Below are positions 35,340 through 46,927 of a stretch of DNA of 64,000 nt, piece after piece. How positions within the stretch are numbered: the stretch's first letter is position 1; the number at the start of each line of letters is the position of its first letter. The position numbers and the translations under genes are program-made. Source of the DNA: Helianthus annuus (lineage: Eukaryota > Streptophyta > Magnoliopsida > Asterales > Asteraceae). The DNA is taken from assembly GCF_002127325.2 (NCBI RefSeq), contig NC_035449.2, positions 77,724,693 through 77,788,692 on the forward strand, in the 5' to 3' direction. A model generated the notes under the pieces. It was not told where the DNA came from and did not search any database. It saw nothing but the letters and a program-made list of their open reading frames with translations.

Positions 35340-35784
35340 TCATGTAAGTGCAGATATGACTGCATCAGTAACCTCTTGTGTTGTGATACTTCCACCAAGA
35401 TCTTTTGTTCGGTATTTACCCTCGTATATAATGCGTTTCACTGCAGTTTATAAACGATTTGCATAATTAGGAAGCTGAATATGTCTCATCATCGTGGCTG
35501 ATGAAAGAAGCAGAGCCACTGGGTTTGCTCTCTTTTTCTCAACCATTGATGGTTTCCCAACCTTCCCGGCTGATGCACCTTGTTCAAAGATCGCGTACTC
35601 CATGCCAACGTTACCTGTAAGTATGATTGAAAAAACTTTATTACTACAAAATCATCGTTACAAAAAAGGTTTAGGGATTTAAATATATGGTTTTTGACTA
35701 TGTACCTCCTGGCATGACCCCTGTACCGCCAGCAATACCAGCAGCAACGTTTGCAACTAGGTTTCCATACAGGTTAGGTGTCAC
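35340..35784 (-). pseudogene. IDH: NAD-dependent isocitrate dehydrogenase subunit, 3' exons (captured fragment)
   Basis: Minus-strand exon 35784-35706 encodes VTPNLYGNLVANVAAGIAGG and on to MPGG, bounded by GTTGCAG and GTACAT. The last exon, 35614-35340, encodes NVGMEYAIFEQGASAG, NPVALLLSSATMMRH, RTKDLGGSITTQEV and a TGA stop. This is the C-terminal part of the mitochondrial NAD-IDH subunit of the TCA cycle, resembling the plant regulatory subunit. An in-frame TAA replaces the usual Glu codon after NYANRL, so it is dead. The intron is retained, meaning genomic DNA was captured, not a cDNA. Confidence 0.88.
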
Positions 35785-37613
35785 CTGCAACATTTAATCA
35801 GTTAACACCCAATTGGAAAAAGAATAATCTCCTGTGTGCGTTTTAAAACTAGAACTTGTGTACAACTTAAGCATTTACAGAAATAATAAGTAGTGTCATT
35901 ATTAATGTAACAATGTATGTATTTTCCTATATTTATATCTGCATATTTACTTGTCCTTTGTATGTCTTTTCCTATATCTACATCTGCATATGGTATAATA
36001 TATGGGTTTAAATGAATGACAACATCATTTAACATAAAAACTAAAAAATAATGCACATGTGCATCTCTACCCAATTGAAACATTAAATATTAAGCAACCT
36101 ATTCTAACTTTTTGTTTCAATATTTAGTCCGTCCTCGTCCTCCGTAGCATCTCACATTCTTTTTGATCCTTACTCCCTTTATTTTATAATAAATGGAACC
36201 TTTTTTCGTTTTTTCCATCGTTGATCTACAATAATAAAAAAATCATATAATTTACCAAACCTACAAACCTACCGCATTTTTGCATTCCACACAACGATGC
36301 ACATGTGCAAAGAAAACAAAACATGTTATAAAATGTTCATACATACTAATGCACACCTACATTTATAAACTTAATGTGTTTACACAACTTATAATATTAA
36401 CAAAAAAAAGTAATACAATGTTGCACATGTGCATAAACTCAGATTTAATTACTAAAAATTATAATAATACTAAATAATCAACTTCTAACCTTTTTGTTTA
36501 ACATTCACATATTCGTCTTCCTTTGCGTCCGATGCGTTCGGCATTCTTAATGACCCTTCATCCCTTGACTTCAATACAAATGTTACTTTTTTTATTTTTT
36601 TTCCATTGATGATCTACAATGAACACGTGTATAAAAGTTAAATACCTTACTAACCTATTATGACAAATTATGCACATGTGCATATTAACATATTTTGTCA
36701 AGCTATGCACATGTGCATATCTATATATCGCATAACACTACCTTATTAACATAATCTAACATTAAATACAAATGTGCATAACTATACATCATACCAAAAT
36801 ACAACTAAATACCTTATTTAATGTCATATGCATCAACATTAACTACCTTATTCACATGTTATTGCACACTATGCACATGTGCATATTGACTTATTATTAC
36901 AATCTATGCACATGTGCATAACCACATATTACACAAGAATTACCTTAATAGCCAATTCTGCTAAACCTATGATGTCAAAATATGCACATGTGCATAGCTA
37001 TATATCACACAATACAAAACGAAGCTTGAATCGACAAATTATCTATCATATAACAATATAAACGAATTGTATAAACTTGCAAAGGGTGTCTCGATTAATA
37101 TGACAATATCTATATTACCAATCCGTCAACGATTTCATTGGCGGCGGCGATTTTGACGGCGATTAATTCCGGCGATACCGTCTTAGTGACACACTCATTG
37201 AATCATCTATTCTTATAATCACTGGACGAATTTTGGGAACTAACCTCGATTATATGACGAAATATGAAATATCTGCTGGTAAAATCGCAAATCTGAGATA
37301 GAATCTCAATCCAGATGCTTTAATATGGTGAACTGATGATGGTGAAATGATGATGTATTCCAGACGATGATGAAATCGATTGTAATTGACGAATTCTTGA
37401 TAGATTCAGGTTGTTGAGATACTTGGATGTAATCAGAGTTTGGAGAGTGGACGTGAAGATTGTATTAAATATAATTTAAGTTTTCTTTGAAGTCCGATAA
37501 TAAATGGAAGCAGGTAAGCGGGTTTTTTAAAGTTGTTTGGTATTTACAAAATTGCCCCATGTTAACATTGGTTCTCGCGGTTCTCGCAATAAGGGTGGTT
37601 CTCGCATGAACCT

Positions 37614-37696
<83 letters not shown>

Positions 37697-37699
<3 letters not shown>

Positions 37700-38879
37700 G
37701 GAGTTGGGTGGAAAGTCAATTTTTCCTAGAAAGTCTAGGAAGGAATAAGAATTGGATTTGTGTCATTGAGGGATTTTAAGTAGAAGGGCTATCATGTAAT
37801 TTCGCATTTTAATTTTATTTTTGGAATGTATCTTCATTAACTAAATTCCATGATTTTCGGAATTTTTATTATTTTCGAATTCAAATCCGGAAGTCAATGT
37901 GTTTATCTGAAAACTATCAGCATGTTCTTAGTGATGTGTGTTACCAGTCAGAGAGGTTGAAGTCAGTGTGTTTTAACACTCTGAAGTGAATATATAATCA
38001 GGTTGTGTTTTAACAGTTCTTTTGCATTTTAACAATCTGAATGTGTTTTATGTTATTGTCTATGTCATATTACATCGCATATTCCATTGTTCAGAAGATT
38101 ACTGGAATTTATCAGCATGTTCTTGGTGCTGTGTTTTAACAGTTTACAGGGCTAAAGTCAATTTTTTTTATAGATCCCACAATATAAAGATGGTAAAACA
38201 CAGGGTATGAATCTGATTGTTGTTAAAAACAACTGTATGAATCTGAATGCTAAAACACAACTGTATGAATCTGAATGCTAAAACACAAGTGTATGAATCT
38301 GCTTGTTAAAACATAACTGTATGAATCTGTTTGCTGTTAAAACACAACTGTATGAATCTGAATGCTAAAACACAACTGTATGAATCTACTTGCTGTTAAA
38401 ACACATATGTTTGAATCTGGATGCTAAAACACAACTGTATGAATCTGAATGCTAAAACACAACTGTATGAATCTGCTTGCCGTTAAAACACATCTGTATG
38501 AATCTGCTTGCTGTTAAAACACAACTGTATGAATCTGTTTGCTGTTAAAACACATTTGTATGAATCTGTATGCTAAAACACAACTGTATGAATCTGCTTG
38601 CTGTTAAAACACATCTGTATGAATCTGGATGCTAAACCACAACTGTATGAATCTGCTTGCTGCTAAAACACAACTGTATTAATTTGCTTGTTGTTAAAAC
38701 ACATCGTCAAGAAAACAGAGATGATAAGAACAATATTTGAATGGTGATAATGAACTCGGAGATGGTGGAGATGGAGAAGTGTTTTAATTTGATCCGGTGC
38801 TCTTTATCGTTTCTAAAGTTATCTTCTTCCATGATTGTAGTTATTTTTGGTAGGGATTGGGGTTTCCAAGATGGGTTTG

Positions 38880-38911
<32 letters not shown>

Positions 38912-39122
38912 CGCTTGAAATTAGGAACTGGGCGGTTATCTAATTGATTTAAAACACGGTCATTGACAAAATTACCCCTACTCATTTAAAACAATTAATT
39001 AATTAAACTCAAATATTACAAGATTGCCATTCATTTAATCTCAACCCTTAAACACACCAATCAGATGGACCAGATCGCTTCCTAGACTTTCTAGGAAAAA
39101 CACACTTTCCGTGCGAACCCTA

Positions 39123-39126
<4 letters not shown>
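37697..39126. mobile_element. (TA)n-flanked TIR element, 1.4 kb, with an internal minisatellite
   Basis: TTTTTCCTAGAAAGTCTAGG is present at 37720-37739 and reversed at 39080-39099. The flanks are (TA)n on both sides. The centre is a tandem array (38195-38705) and an (AG)n tract (38879-38904). No coding sequence. Confidence 0.8.
38195..38705. repeat. AACACAACTGTATGAATCTG tandem array
   Basis: About sixteen units of roughly 28-31 bases: AACACAACTGTATGAATCTG followed by CTTGCTGTTAA, or by the shorter AATGCTAA. Long and short spacers alternate irregularly. No spacer diversity of CRISPR type. Confidence 0.92.
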
Positions 39127-39165
<39 letters not shown>

Positions 39166-39178
<13 letters not shown>

Positions 39179-39720
39179 GCGGGAGGTTCATTTGAGAAGA
39201 AATTTAATATGAGAAGAAAAAGAAGAAAGGACATATTAGTAAAATATTATTTCATTTATAACTCATATCATTAATTTTTAACTCTTTAATTAATTAGTCA
39301 ACTAATCATTAATTATCCTACATATAATCTACAAAACCTACACATATCAAACTTTTCCTACATATACCCTACACATTATACAATTTTATCCTACACAGTC
39401 GAAATTTATCATACACCTCGAAATATATCCTACACAACTCATAATTTATCCTACACAACTAGTAATTTATTCTACAATTTAAATTAAGTTGTTTTTTTAA
39501 TTTGAAAAAAGTATATATTTTGAAAAGGAGTTACAAATTTGATTTAGTTAGTTATTAAAGGGGAAGAATACAAATTAATGATTTTTGTAAGTTTACCAAT
39601 ATACCCTTATATTAAAATTAAATGCAAATATTAAATGAAGTAAAATGAAGCATTCTTATTGATTGAAACTTCTTCTTTTTTCTTCTTACAAAAAAAATTC
39701 TTCTCATTTGAACCCTCCAC
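39166..39720. mobile_element. (TA)n-flanked MITE, ~555 bp, with CCTACAC words
   Basis: GGTTCATTTGAGAAGAA at 39185-39201 matches, reversed, TTCTTCTCATTTGAACC at 39698-39714. The middle repeats ATCCTACACA/CATACAC about eight times (39320-39480). No gene. Confidence 0.8.
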
Positions 39721-39721
39721 T

Positions 39722-39766
<45 letters not shown>

Positions 39767-39767
<1 letters not shown>

Positions 39768-41460
39768 GATGTGTGTAAAATGCAACATATAAATTACATC
39801 AAATGAGGCATAAAACCGACCATTTTTAAGTACTAATGTTGGAAAAAGAGTGCTTTTGTCTTCCTTTTGTATTTTCAGGATTAAATGAGCTCAAATTAAC
39901 AAAAGAAGCAAAAAGACAGCTAAATCTAACATAAATACAAGAAAAGGAACATAAGTGGATTGCCCGACCCCTCGACAGCATCCTCCCAAGCAAAACAGAG
40001 AAGGCAGAAGACTGAACACGCCCCGTGCTCAGCCAGCACGGGGCCGTGCCCAAGAAGAAGCAGATAAGACAAACCTATAGAAGCTTCTATTGCCCACCAC
40101 GGGGCCGTGCCCAGTGAACACGGGGGTGTGGCGAAAGTACTGCAGGCGCATTAATTGTAATTGCGAATTACAATTAATGAGGAGAGAGATTGTCAGACAG
40201 GCACGGGGCCGTGTCCAGCGGACACGGGGCCGTGCCCAGGCTTCTGTTAAGCCTATAAATAGGAGTGCTTGGTTTCATTGCAACTCATCCCTTGGCACAC
40301 CACCTCTCTCACACTTCATCCACCACCCACCACCATCACAACACCATCATCCACCACCATCATCCATTGTCCATCATAGAGTGTGTGAGTCGTCTTGGGA
40401 TCCAAGATTGATCGTAAGAGTTCTTGACAATCAAGGTCATGTTTGCCTAAGTCTCTTACATCACTTGGTGAAGACAAGTGTTTAGTATAATACTTTTTAT
40501 TTTTAATCTTTTGCACTTTTTATTTGGTTTTGTATTAATGACTTTAATAACTAGTTGCTTATGTTGAAGGTGACTTTTCCTTATCGTTTGTCTGTGGTGT
40601 CTTGGCATTATTTTACTGTCTATATAAAATAAAAGATTTTCACCATTCATATCTCCACGGTCTATATGGAGGTATGTTGGCTACCTGGTCGGGGGTTAAG
40701 GGAACGGTTTAGTAAGGGTCTTGCCCTTGTTCAGCGTTTAGAGGTCCTGCAAGGGACCTGGGTCAAATTTAGTAGGGTCTCCTTCAATACCCAAAGGTAT
40801 TGGATGGCGGGGATCCAAACTCTTTGAACCCCTCATAAGTTAACTACTATTAATACTATAACCCAGCTATTTAGGACTGTATCCCTGCTGACTCAGACTA
40901 CTTAGTCGACGGTAACGTCACCTCCAAAAGAGGGGCCTACCATAATTTGCATTAATAACTTAATTCATTATCTTTCAATAATCCGACCCTTTAGGATTGT
41001 ATCCTTGCTGACTCAAACTACTGGGTTGAGGGTAACGTCGCCTTCAAAAGAGGGGCCTACTACAATAACTAAGATAATCTCTTAAACAAGTGCAAAAGTG
41101 CGAAAATAATCAAAGGTTATACTAATACACGAGTCGGATCCAAGTGATTCATCTTGTCTATCTGTTTTTTATTTTTATTTTATTTTTCAGCATTTAGTTA
41201 GTTTTATTTTCTTAGTTTAAAAATCTTTTCTAACATTTTGATTTGGTTAGACGTTGAGGATAAACCGGTACTAAAAGCTCTTGTGTCCTTGGACGACCTC
41301 GGTATCTTACCAACACTATACTACGTCCACGATGGGTGCACTTGCCCATATGTGTGTTTAGTGTTAGTAAATATCGTGTTTTATAAATTTAAAACTTGGC
41401 TAAAAGTGTAAAAAGGGCTTAAAATATACATCTAAAACATATACACACTAGCACGCATCA
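39767..41460 (+). repeat. 5' LTR of the Athila/Tat-like element
   Basis: Contains the palindrome array, a TATA box, a CACCACCATCA-rich leader (about 40310-40370) and two related ~120-base blocks at 40865-40945 and 40980-41060 (GACTGTATCCCTGCTGACTC and its variant). A 131-aa frame across it is not a gene. Confidence 0.92.
40036..40262 (+). promoter_or_regulatory. CACGGGGCCGTG palindromes upstream of the LTR TATA box
   Basis: The word occurs at about 40036, 40099, 40202 and 40222, with a half-matching GAACACGGGGGTGTGG at 40118. CTATAAATAG (40253-40262) follows the last copy by about 18 bases. In the other LTR (50215-50430) the array is kept and the TATA reads CTATAAGTAG. Function is inferred from position. 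Confidence 0.6.
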
Positions 41461-41463
41461 AGT

Positions 41464-41484
41464 TTTTGGCGCCGTTGCCGGGGA
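41464..41484 (+). other. Primer binding site, tRNA-Asp
   Basis: TGGCGCCGTTGCCGGGGA follows the LTR end by a few bases and is complementary to the 3' end of plant tRNA-Asp(GTC), as in Athila/Tat elements. Confidence 0.85.
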
Positions 41485-41589
41485 CACAAGGATTTTAAGA
41501 AAGCTTAAAATCGACGGCCTAATCAGTTTTTCAAAACCTTTTTAAAACGCGCGCACATTTTTCTGCATTTTAGTTTAGTTTGCATTTAC

Positions 41590-41800
41590 AGTAGCCTGAA
41601 CACGGGGCCGTGCTCACTGAACACGCCCCCGTGCTGCATATTTTTAGTTAGATACCCAGATACAAAGTCTGAACACAGGGCCGTGTCCACCGAACACGCC
41701 CCCGTGCTCAACAAGACCAGTAACTTTAATTAAAACGCCCAGATACAAATCCTATACACGGGGCCGTGTCCACTGAACACGGGGCCGTGTCCAGCTTCTG
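41590..41800 (+). repeat. CACGGGGCCGTG words in the 5' untranslated region
   Basis: Six copies of ACACGGGGCCGTG or ACACGCCCCCGTG, alternating in pairs about 20-25 bases apart. More copies lie at 46316, 46850 and 48393-48580, on the far side of pol. Confidence 0.85.
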
Positions 41801-41853
41801 TTTCTGTCTTTATTTTTGTTTTCTGGTCCCGAGACTCAGTTGTGGTCTGTTGA

Positions 41854-44079
41854 GTGATTCTTATGGATCAATACTCAGGAGGTTACAACCACACCTATGA
41901 GGAGGATGATTATATGAGAGACTATTGCACTAATTGTGGTAACCCGCACTCGGTACAATATTGTAACTTGTTTCAACCGTCCACTTCATACAACCACTAT
42001 GAGGAACCCAGGTACGAGCCATCAACTTCATACACATCCTATGAAGACCAAAGGTATGAACCTCCTTCCTCATACTCGTATTTTGATGAACCAAGGTATG
42101 AGCCTTCATACTTTCACTTTGAGGACTCAAGATATAAGCCAACACCTTCATACTCTTATTATGAGGAACCATGGCGTGAACAACCCACCTCATATGAGTA
42201 CTATGAAGAACAAAGTTTCGACCCTTATCCATCATATACTTATCATGAAGAACCATGGTATGAACCATCTACTTCATATGAGTACTATGATGAGCCAAGG
42301 ATCGAACAACCGGATTCAAGCTTTGAGGATCCCGATCCTTACTCTATCGCCGACATAGCCGATAGGATAATAGAAAAACTCAAATTTATCGAAAGATGCA
42401 TAAAAGAATCTCGCGCAAGGGAAGAGGAGTCCCGCGCAAGAGAAGAATTAAAAAAGGAAGAAACGATAATTGAGGAATTAAAAATGGAAGAACAAATAAG
42501 TGAAAGACCGACTCATGAGCTAAACAACGAAAAAGGTGAGGTTGATAATGATAAAATTCGAGAAGAGTCTAATTTAGAAGAAATTAATCTCTTGTCACCT
42601 TCTTTTGAAAATCATTATTTAGTTACCCCTCATGCTAAGTTTTTAAAAGAGCTAAACACTAATACTAAAATTGAAGAAATGGTAACTGTTAAGTTAACTA
42701 ATGATCAAACTTCACTAATAAAAGAAGATCCTTTTGAAATTAACATTACACCGGTTCCATGTTTCTTTCAAAATTCATTTATTAGTAATGTCACCATCGA
42801 TAAAGATCTTTATGTTAACATAATGCCTAACTACATTTTTGAAAAGCTAAGCATTAGTGATTTTGCTCCACTTCAAATACCCATTTTTCTATCCAATCGA
42901 AAGGTAATAAAATCAATCGGTGTAGTTGAGGATGTCTTGGTTCAAACAAATCAAATGGTTATTCTAACCGACTTTGTCATCCTCGATGACGCTCCTCTAG
43001 TCTTGGGAAAACCTTTTGTAAAAACTCATGAAGCTTTGAAAAACCGGAAATTTAACAATCTACCTCTTCAATCAGGGGCATTCAAAAGGAACATAGATCT
43101 TGAGCGTTCAATGAAATATCCTTTTGGCAATAATGACCCCCTAATTGAAGATGAAGATGAGCCACCCGATACAACTGAAGAAGATGACCACTTTGTTGAA
43201 GAAGAGGTCGCCATAGAACAAACCTTTAAGGTTCTTGATCTAGATGAGCCACAGAATAAGGTGTCTCCTAAAGACCCACCCATTGAGCTCAAAGAACTTC
43301 CTAAGGGTTTGGAATATGCTTTTCTAGACAAAGATGGTAATTTACCTGTAATTATTTCGTCTAAATTAAGTAGCGTAGAAAAAGAAAAATTAGTTAATCT
43401 TCTTAAAAAACACAAAAATGCGATCGCTTGGAAGCTTGTAGATATTAAAGGAATAAATCCTTCCATGTGCACGCACAAAATTCTAATGAATGATGACTAC
43501 AAAACAGTAATACAACCACAACGAAGAATAAATCCCAATGTGCAAGAAGTGGTTAAAAATGAGGTCGTCAAGCTACTTGACGCCGGACTAATCTATCCTA
43601 TCTCTGATAGTCCATGGGTAAGTCCCATCCAAGTAGTCCCAAAGAAAGGAGGTATGACGGTAATAACTAATGAAAAAAATGAATTAATACCGACAAGAAC
43701 CGTCACAGGATGGAGAGTTTGTATAGACTATAAACGATTAAATGAAGCAACAAGGAAAGACCACTTTCCTTTACCCTTCATTGATCAAATGTTAGAACGA
43801 CTATCCGGTCATAAATTTTACTGTTTCTTGGATGGTTTTTCAGGTTACTTTCAAATTCCAATAGCACCTGAAGACCAAGAAAAGACAACTTTCACATGCC
43901 ACTACGGAACTTTCGCCTATCGACGCATGCCATTCGGTCATTGTAATGCACCAGCAACATTCCAATGTTGTATGGTGGCCATTTTCCATGACATGATAGA
44001 AAAGACAATGGAAGTCTTCATGGACGACTTTTCTATCTTTGGAGATTCATATGACCAATGCCTCGATAACCTTGAATGA
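41854..44079 (+). pseudogene. Tyr-rich N-terminal region, protease-like domain and RT of the Athila/Tat-like element
   Basis: The 741-codon frame begins near MDQYSGGYNHTYEEDD. It has a Cys/His cluster (CTNCGNPHSVQYC) and about nine Tyr-rich repeats (SYEYYDEPR, SYTYHEEPWYEPSTS) over residues 40-155, then a Glu-rich coiled-coil-like stretch. The protease-like part ends in DDAPLVLGKPFVKTH, but the expected D-L-G-A reads DLYVNIMP. RT follows (SPWVSPIQVVPKKGG, VCIDYKRLNEAT, MPFGHCNAPATFQ, FMDDFSIFG). An in-frame TGA ends it at 44077-44079. A standard gag core is not recognisable. Confidence 0.8.
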
Positions 44080-45144
44080 ATGCTATCCCGATGTGAGGAA
44101 ACCAACCTCGCCCTTAACTGGGAAAAATGTCATTTCATGGTAACAGAGGGAATAGTACTCGGTCACAAAATCTCAAGCAAAGGAATGGAAGTTGATCGAT
44201 CAAAAATAGAAACTATTTCTCGATTACCTCCACCATCCTCCGTTAGAGCAATCAGAAGTTTCCTAGGGCATGCCAGATTTTATAGAAGGTTTATCAAGGA
44301 CTTTTCAAAAATTTCAAGACCTCTAACAAAATTACTTGAAAAAGATGCACCTTTCATCTTTGACAAGGAATGCAATCAAGCATTTCTAACCCTCAAGGAA
44401 ATGTTAGTCAATGCACCTATCATGATAGCCCCTGATTGGAAATTTCCTTTCGAAATCATGTGTGATGCAAGTGACTTTGCTGTTGGAGCAGTCTTGGGAC
44501 AAAGAAAAGAAAAGCATTTCCACCAATTTATTATGCTAGTAAAACACTTAACGATGCACAAGAAAATTACACAACTACTGAAAAAGAGTTACTAGCTGTG
44601 ATATTTGCTTTTGATAAATTTCGTTCTTACCTTGTTCTTTTATAAAATTGTAGTCTATACAGATCATGCAGCTATCCGATACCTCTTCAAGAAACAAGAC
44701 GCAAAACCCCGTTTGATCAGATGGATTCTACTCCTTCAAGAATTCGACATTGAAATCAAAGACAAAAGAGGAGCAGAAAACACTGCTGCAGATCATCTTT
44801 CACGCCTAGAAGACCCAGCTTTAGAGGCAACCAGGAACGAGCAGATCAAAGAAAAATTTCCCACAGAGTCCTTGGAAATGGTGGAAAGCAGACAAGAACT
44901 ATGGTATGCCGACTATGCTAATTACTTAGCTAGCGGTATAGTCACCAAAGGATGGCCACATCATCAAAGAAATAAATTCTTTGCCGATGTAAAGCATTAC
45001 TTTTGGGAAGACCCTTATCTTTTCAAAATGTGTGCCGACCAACTCATCCGAAGGTGTGTCCATGGTAGCGAAGCGCGAAGAATTCTCCGCCACTGTCATG
45101 AAGGTCCATACGGAGGACATCATGGTGCCGCTAGTACCGCATGA
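44080..45144 (+). pseudogene. RT connection and RNase H, frameshifted
   Basis: The first part (to about 44515) reads [37 protein letters not shown] and MCDASDFAVGAVLGQ. A 1-base loss near 44520 moves the frame ([31 protein letters not shown]). A second shift near 44640 leads into [28 protein letters not shown] and the integrase finger start ([11 protein letters not shown]). TGA at 45142-45144 sits where a CGA Arg codon is usual. Confidence 0.85.
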
Positions 45145-46182
45145 AAGGTATTTGATTCAGGATTTTATTGGCCCGCCATTTACAAAGATGCACAAGATCT
45201 TGTAAAGACATGTGATGCTTGCCAAAGATCAGGTAATATTTCTTCCAAAAACGAAATGCCTCAGAATGGCATTCTCGTTTGTGAAATTTTTTATGTGTGG
45301 GGACTCGATTTCATGGGACCCTTCCCACCGTCAAAAGGAAACAAATATATACTTGTGGCGGTTGATTACTTGTCTAAATGGGCAGAGGCCGAAGCTCTTC
45401 CAACAAACAATGGAAGAGTAGTGGTAAAATTTCTGAAAAAATTTTTTCTCTCGTTTTGGAACACCAAAGCTTTGATAAGTGATAGGGGTACCCATTTTTG
45501 CAATCATCAACTCGAAAAAATCTTAACAAGGTATGGGGTCTATCACCGGGTCTCAACAGCATATCACCCTCAAACAAATGGACAAGCCGAAGTGACTAAC
45601 AGAGGTTTAAAACGAATACTTGAAAAAACCGTAGGATTAAATAAAAAGGAATGGGCTGATAAATTAGATGATGCTTTATGGGCTTTTCGAACTGCTTATA
45701 AAACCACTATAGGCACAACCCCATATAAGCTCGTCTATGGAAAAAGCTGTCATTTGCCAGTAGAAATAGCTCACAGGGCTTACTGGGCAATAAAAAACGT
45801 AAACTTAGACTTAGAAACTGCAGGTAAAAATCGATTTTGTCAAATGAATGAATTAGACGAATTAAGGAATTATGCATACTCTAACTCCGAAATTTATAAG
45901 GAAAGAATGAAAAATTTACACGACAAATATATTAAGCCTAATGAATTTCGAGTAGGAGACCAAGTTCTGTTGTTTAATTCACGACTTCGATTATTTCTGG
46001 GTAAACTAAAATCTAGGTGGTCAGGACCTTTTTCCATCATCCATGTTTTTCCTCACGGTGCAGTAGAAATTAAAGCTCGAAATGGAACTCCATTTAAAGT
46101 CAATGGCCAACGGCTGAAACTCTATCGAGGATCCATTGAGGATGAGGAGGAAGAGATCTCGCTTCAAACGGTTAACGAATGA
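45145..46182 (+). pseudogene. Integrase of the Athila/Tat-like element
   Basis: In the same frame as the stop at 45142: [25 protein letters not shown] (zinc finger CxxC), [17 protein letters not shown] (first Asp), [12 protein letters not shown] (second Asp) and [17 protein letters not shown] (Glu). The C-terminal part has [17 protein letters not shown] and ends QTVNE, stop at 46180-46182. No chromodomain, as expected outside the chromoviruses. The core is open, but the upstream stops and shifts prevent its synthesis as part of Pol. Confidence 0.88.
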
Positions 46183-46927
46183 AAAGCACCCACATCATAC
46201 CTAGTATGTTACGAACAAGTGAGTATACATCGAAACCGGTAAGTCTTCTAACCATGTTTTCGGAAAAATGGGCACTCACACGAGCACAAAAAAAACTTTG
46301 CTCGGCACGGCGCTGGACACGGGGCCGTGTCGACGCAACTGTCGGGATAAAACCCTCTTTTCATAACAGTTACCTCATTCCACACACCCCGTTTTGCCGA
46401 AAACGCTCCGGTTCAAGGCGATTTTCCGCAGATTTCCAACGTTACCTCCACGTTTAACAACATCAAGGTATGATTCTATCATCATTAGTAGTTAGATTAG
46501 TTACTTGCATGTAGTTAAACATCAAAAATTTGGGGAAAATCTAGGGTTCTTCAAGTTTATCCGGATCGAACCTCAAATTTTTGATATAATCTGTTAGTAT
46601 TAGTTTAGATTAGTGTAATGGGAAGTAAATACACTTGTATTGTTAATAGTTTTGCCCGATTTCTCACTAAAAACCTCAATCCCTTGTTTTTGAACCGAAA
46701 AAGATAAAATTGAAGGGGTAAACGGGTTGTTTTGGGAAAACGGCACTTGGGGTTTCATTTTCGGGGGAAACCGCTCCTACTTGGCTAAAAATTTTCAGAT
46801 TTTCGGGACCGGGACGAAAAATGAAGTTTTTGAGCAACAGACGTCTGGACACGGGGTCGTGCCCACTGTTTGCAGTTTCTTTTGAAAATCTCACTGTTTC
46901 GTGCTAACTTTTGGTGTATTCTTTCAG

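Larger units (their letters stand above)
33299..36994. repeat. Dispersed palindromic word ATGCACATGTGCAT (~18 copies)
   Basis: Perfect or near-perfect copies occur at about 33299, 33380, 33965, 34009, 34058, 34574, 34722, 34788, 34927 and 35035, then at 36052, 36298, 36422, 36668, 36705, 36871, 36906 and 36981. None falls between 35050 and 36050, where the captured gene fragment sits. The word has perfect dyad symmetry and contains CACATG/CATGTG. Two subterminal clusters resemble the repeated transposase-binding sites of CACTA or hAT elements; that role is inferred. Confidence 0.8.
32503..37619. mobile_element. (TA)n-flanked TIR element, 5.1 kb, carrying an IDH fragment
   Basis: ATTGCGAGAACCGCGAGAAC occurs at 32532-32551 and, reversed, at 37571-37590, inside ~50-bp imperfect TIRs that abut (TA)n on both sides. 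The interior holds promoter-like sequence near the left end, unrecognised exon-like blocks at 33470-33845 and 34100-34323, a minus-strand isocitrate dehydrogenase fragment at 35340-35784, and two clusters of a palindromic word. No transposase seen. Long, cargo-bearing and non-autonomous. Confidence 0.75.

Noticed and set aside
37537..37779. 80-aa frame with a long YIYIYI run
   Set aside because: Translation of the (TA)n tract between two elements.
38195..38705. Regular repeats that look CRISPR-like
   Set aside because: The spacers are themselves repeated and variable only in length, the units sit inside a TIR element in plant DNA, and no cas gene exists.
40090..40485. 131-aa frame, repeated as 123 aa at 50297-50668
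   Set aside because: Both lie in LTRs across the promoter and leader; His/Pro richness comes from CACCATCA repeats.
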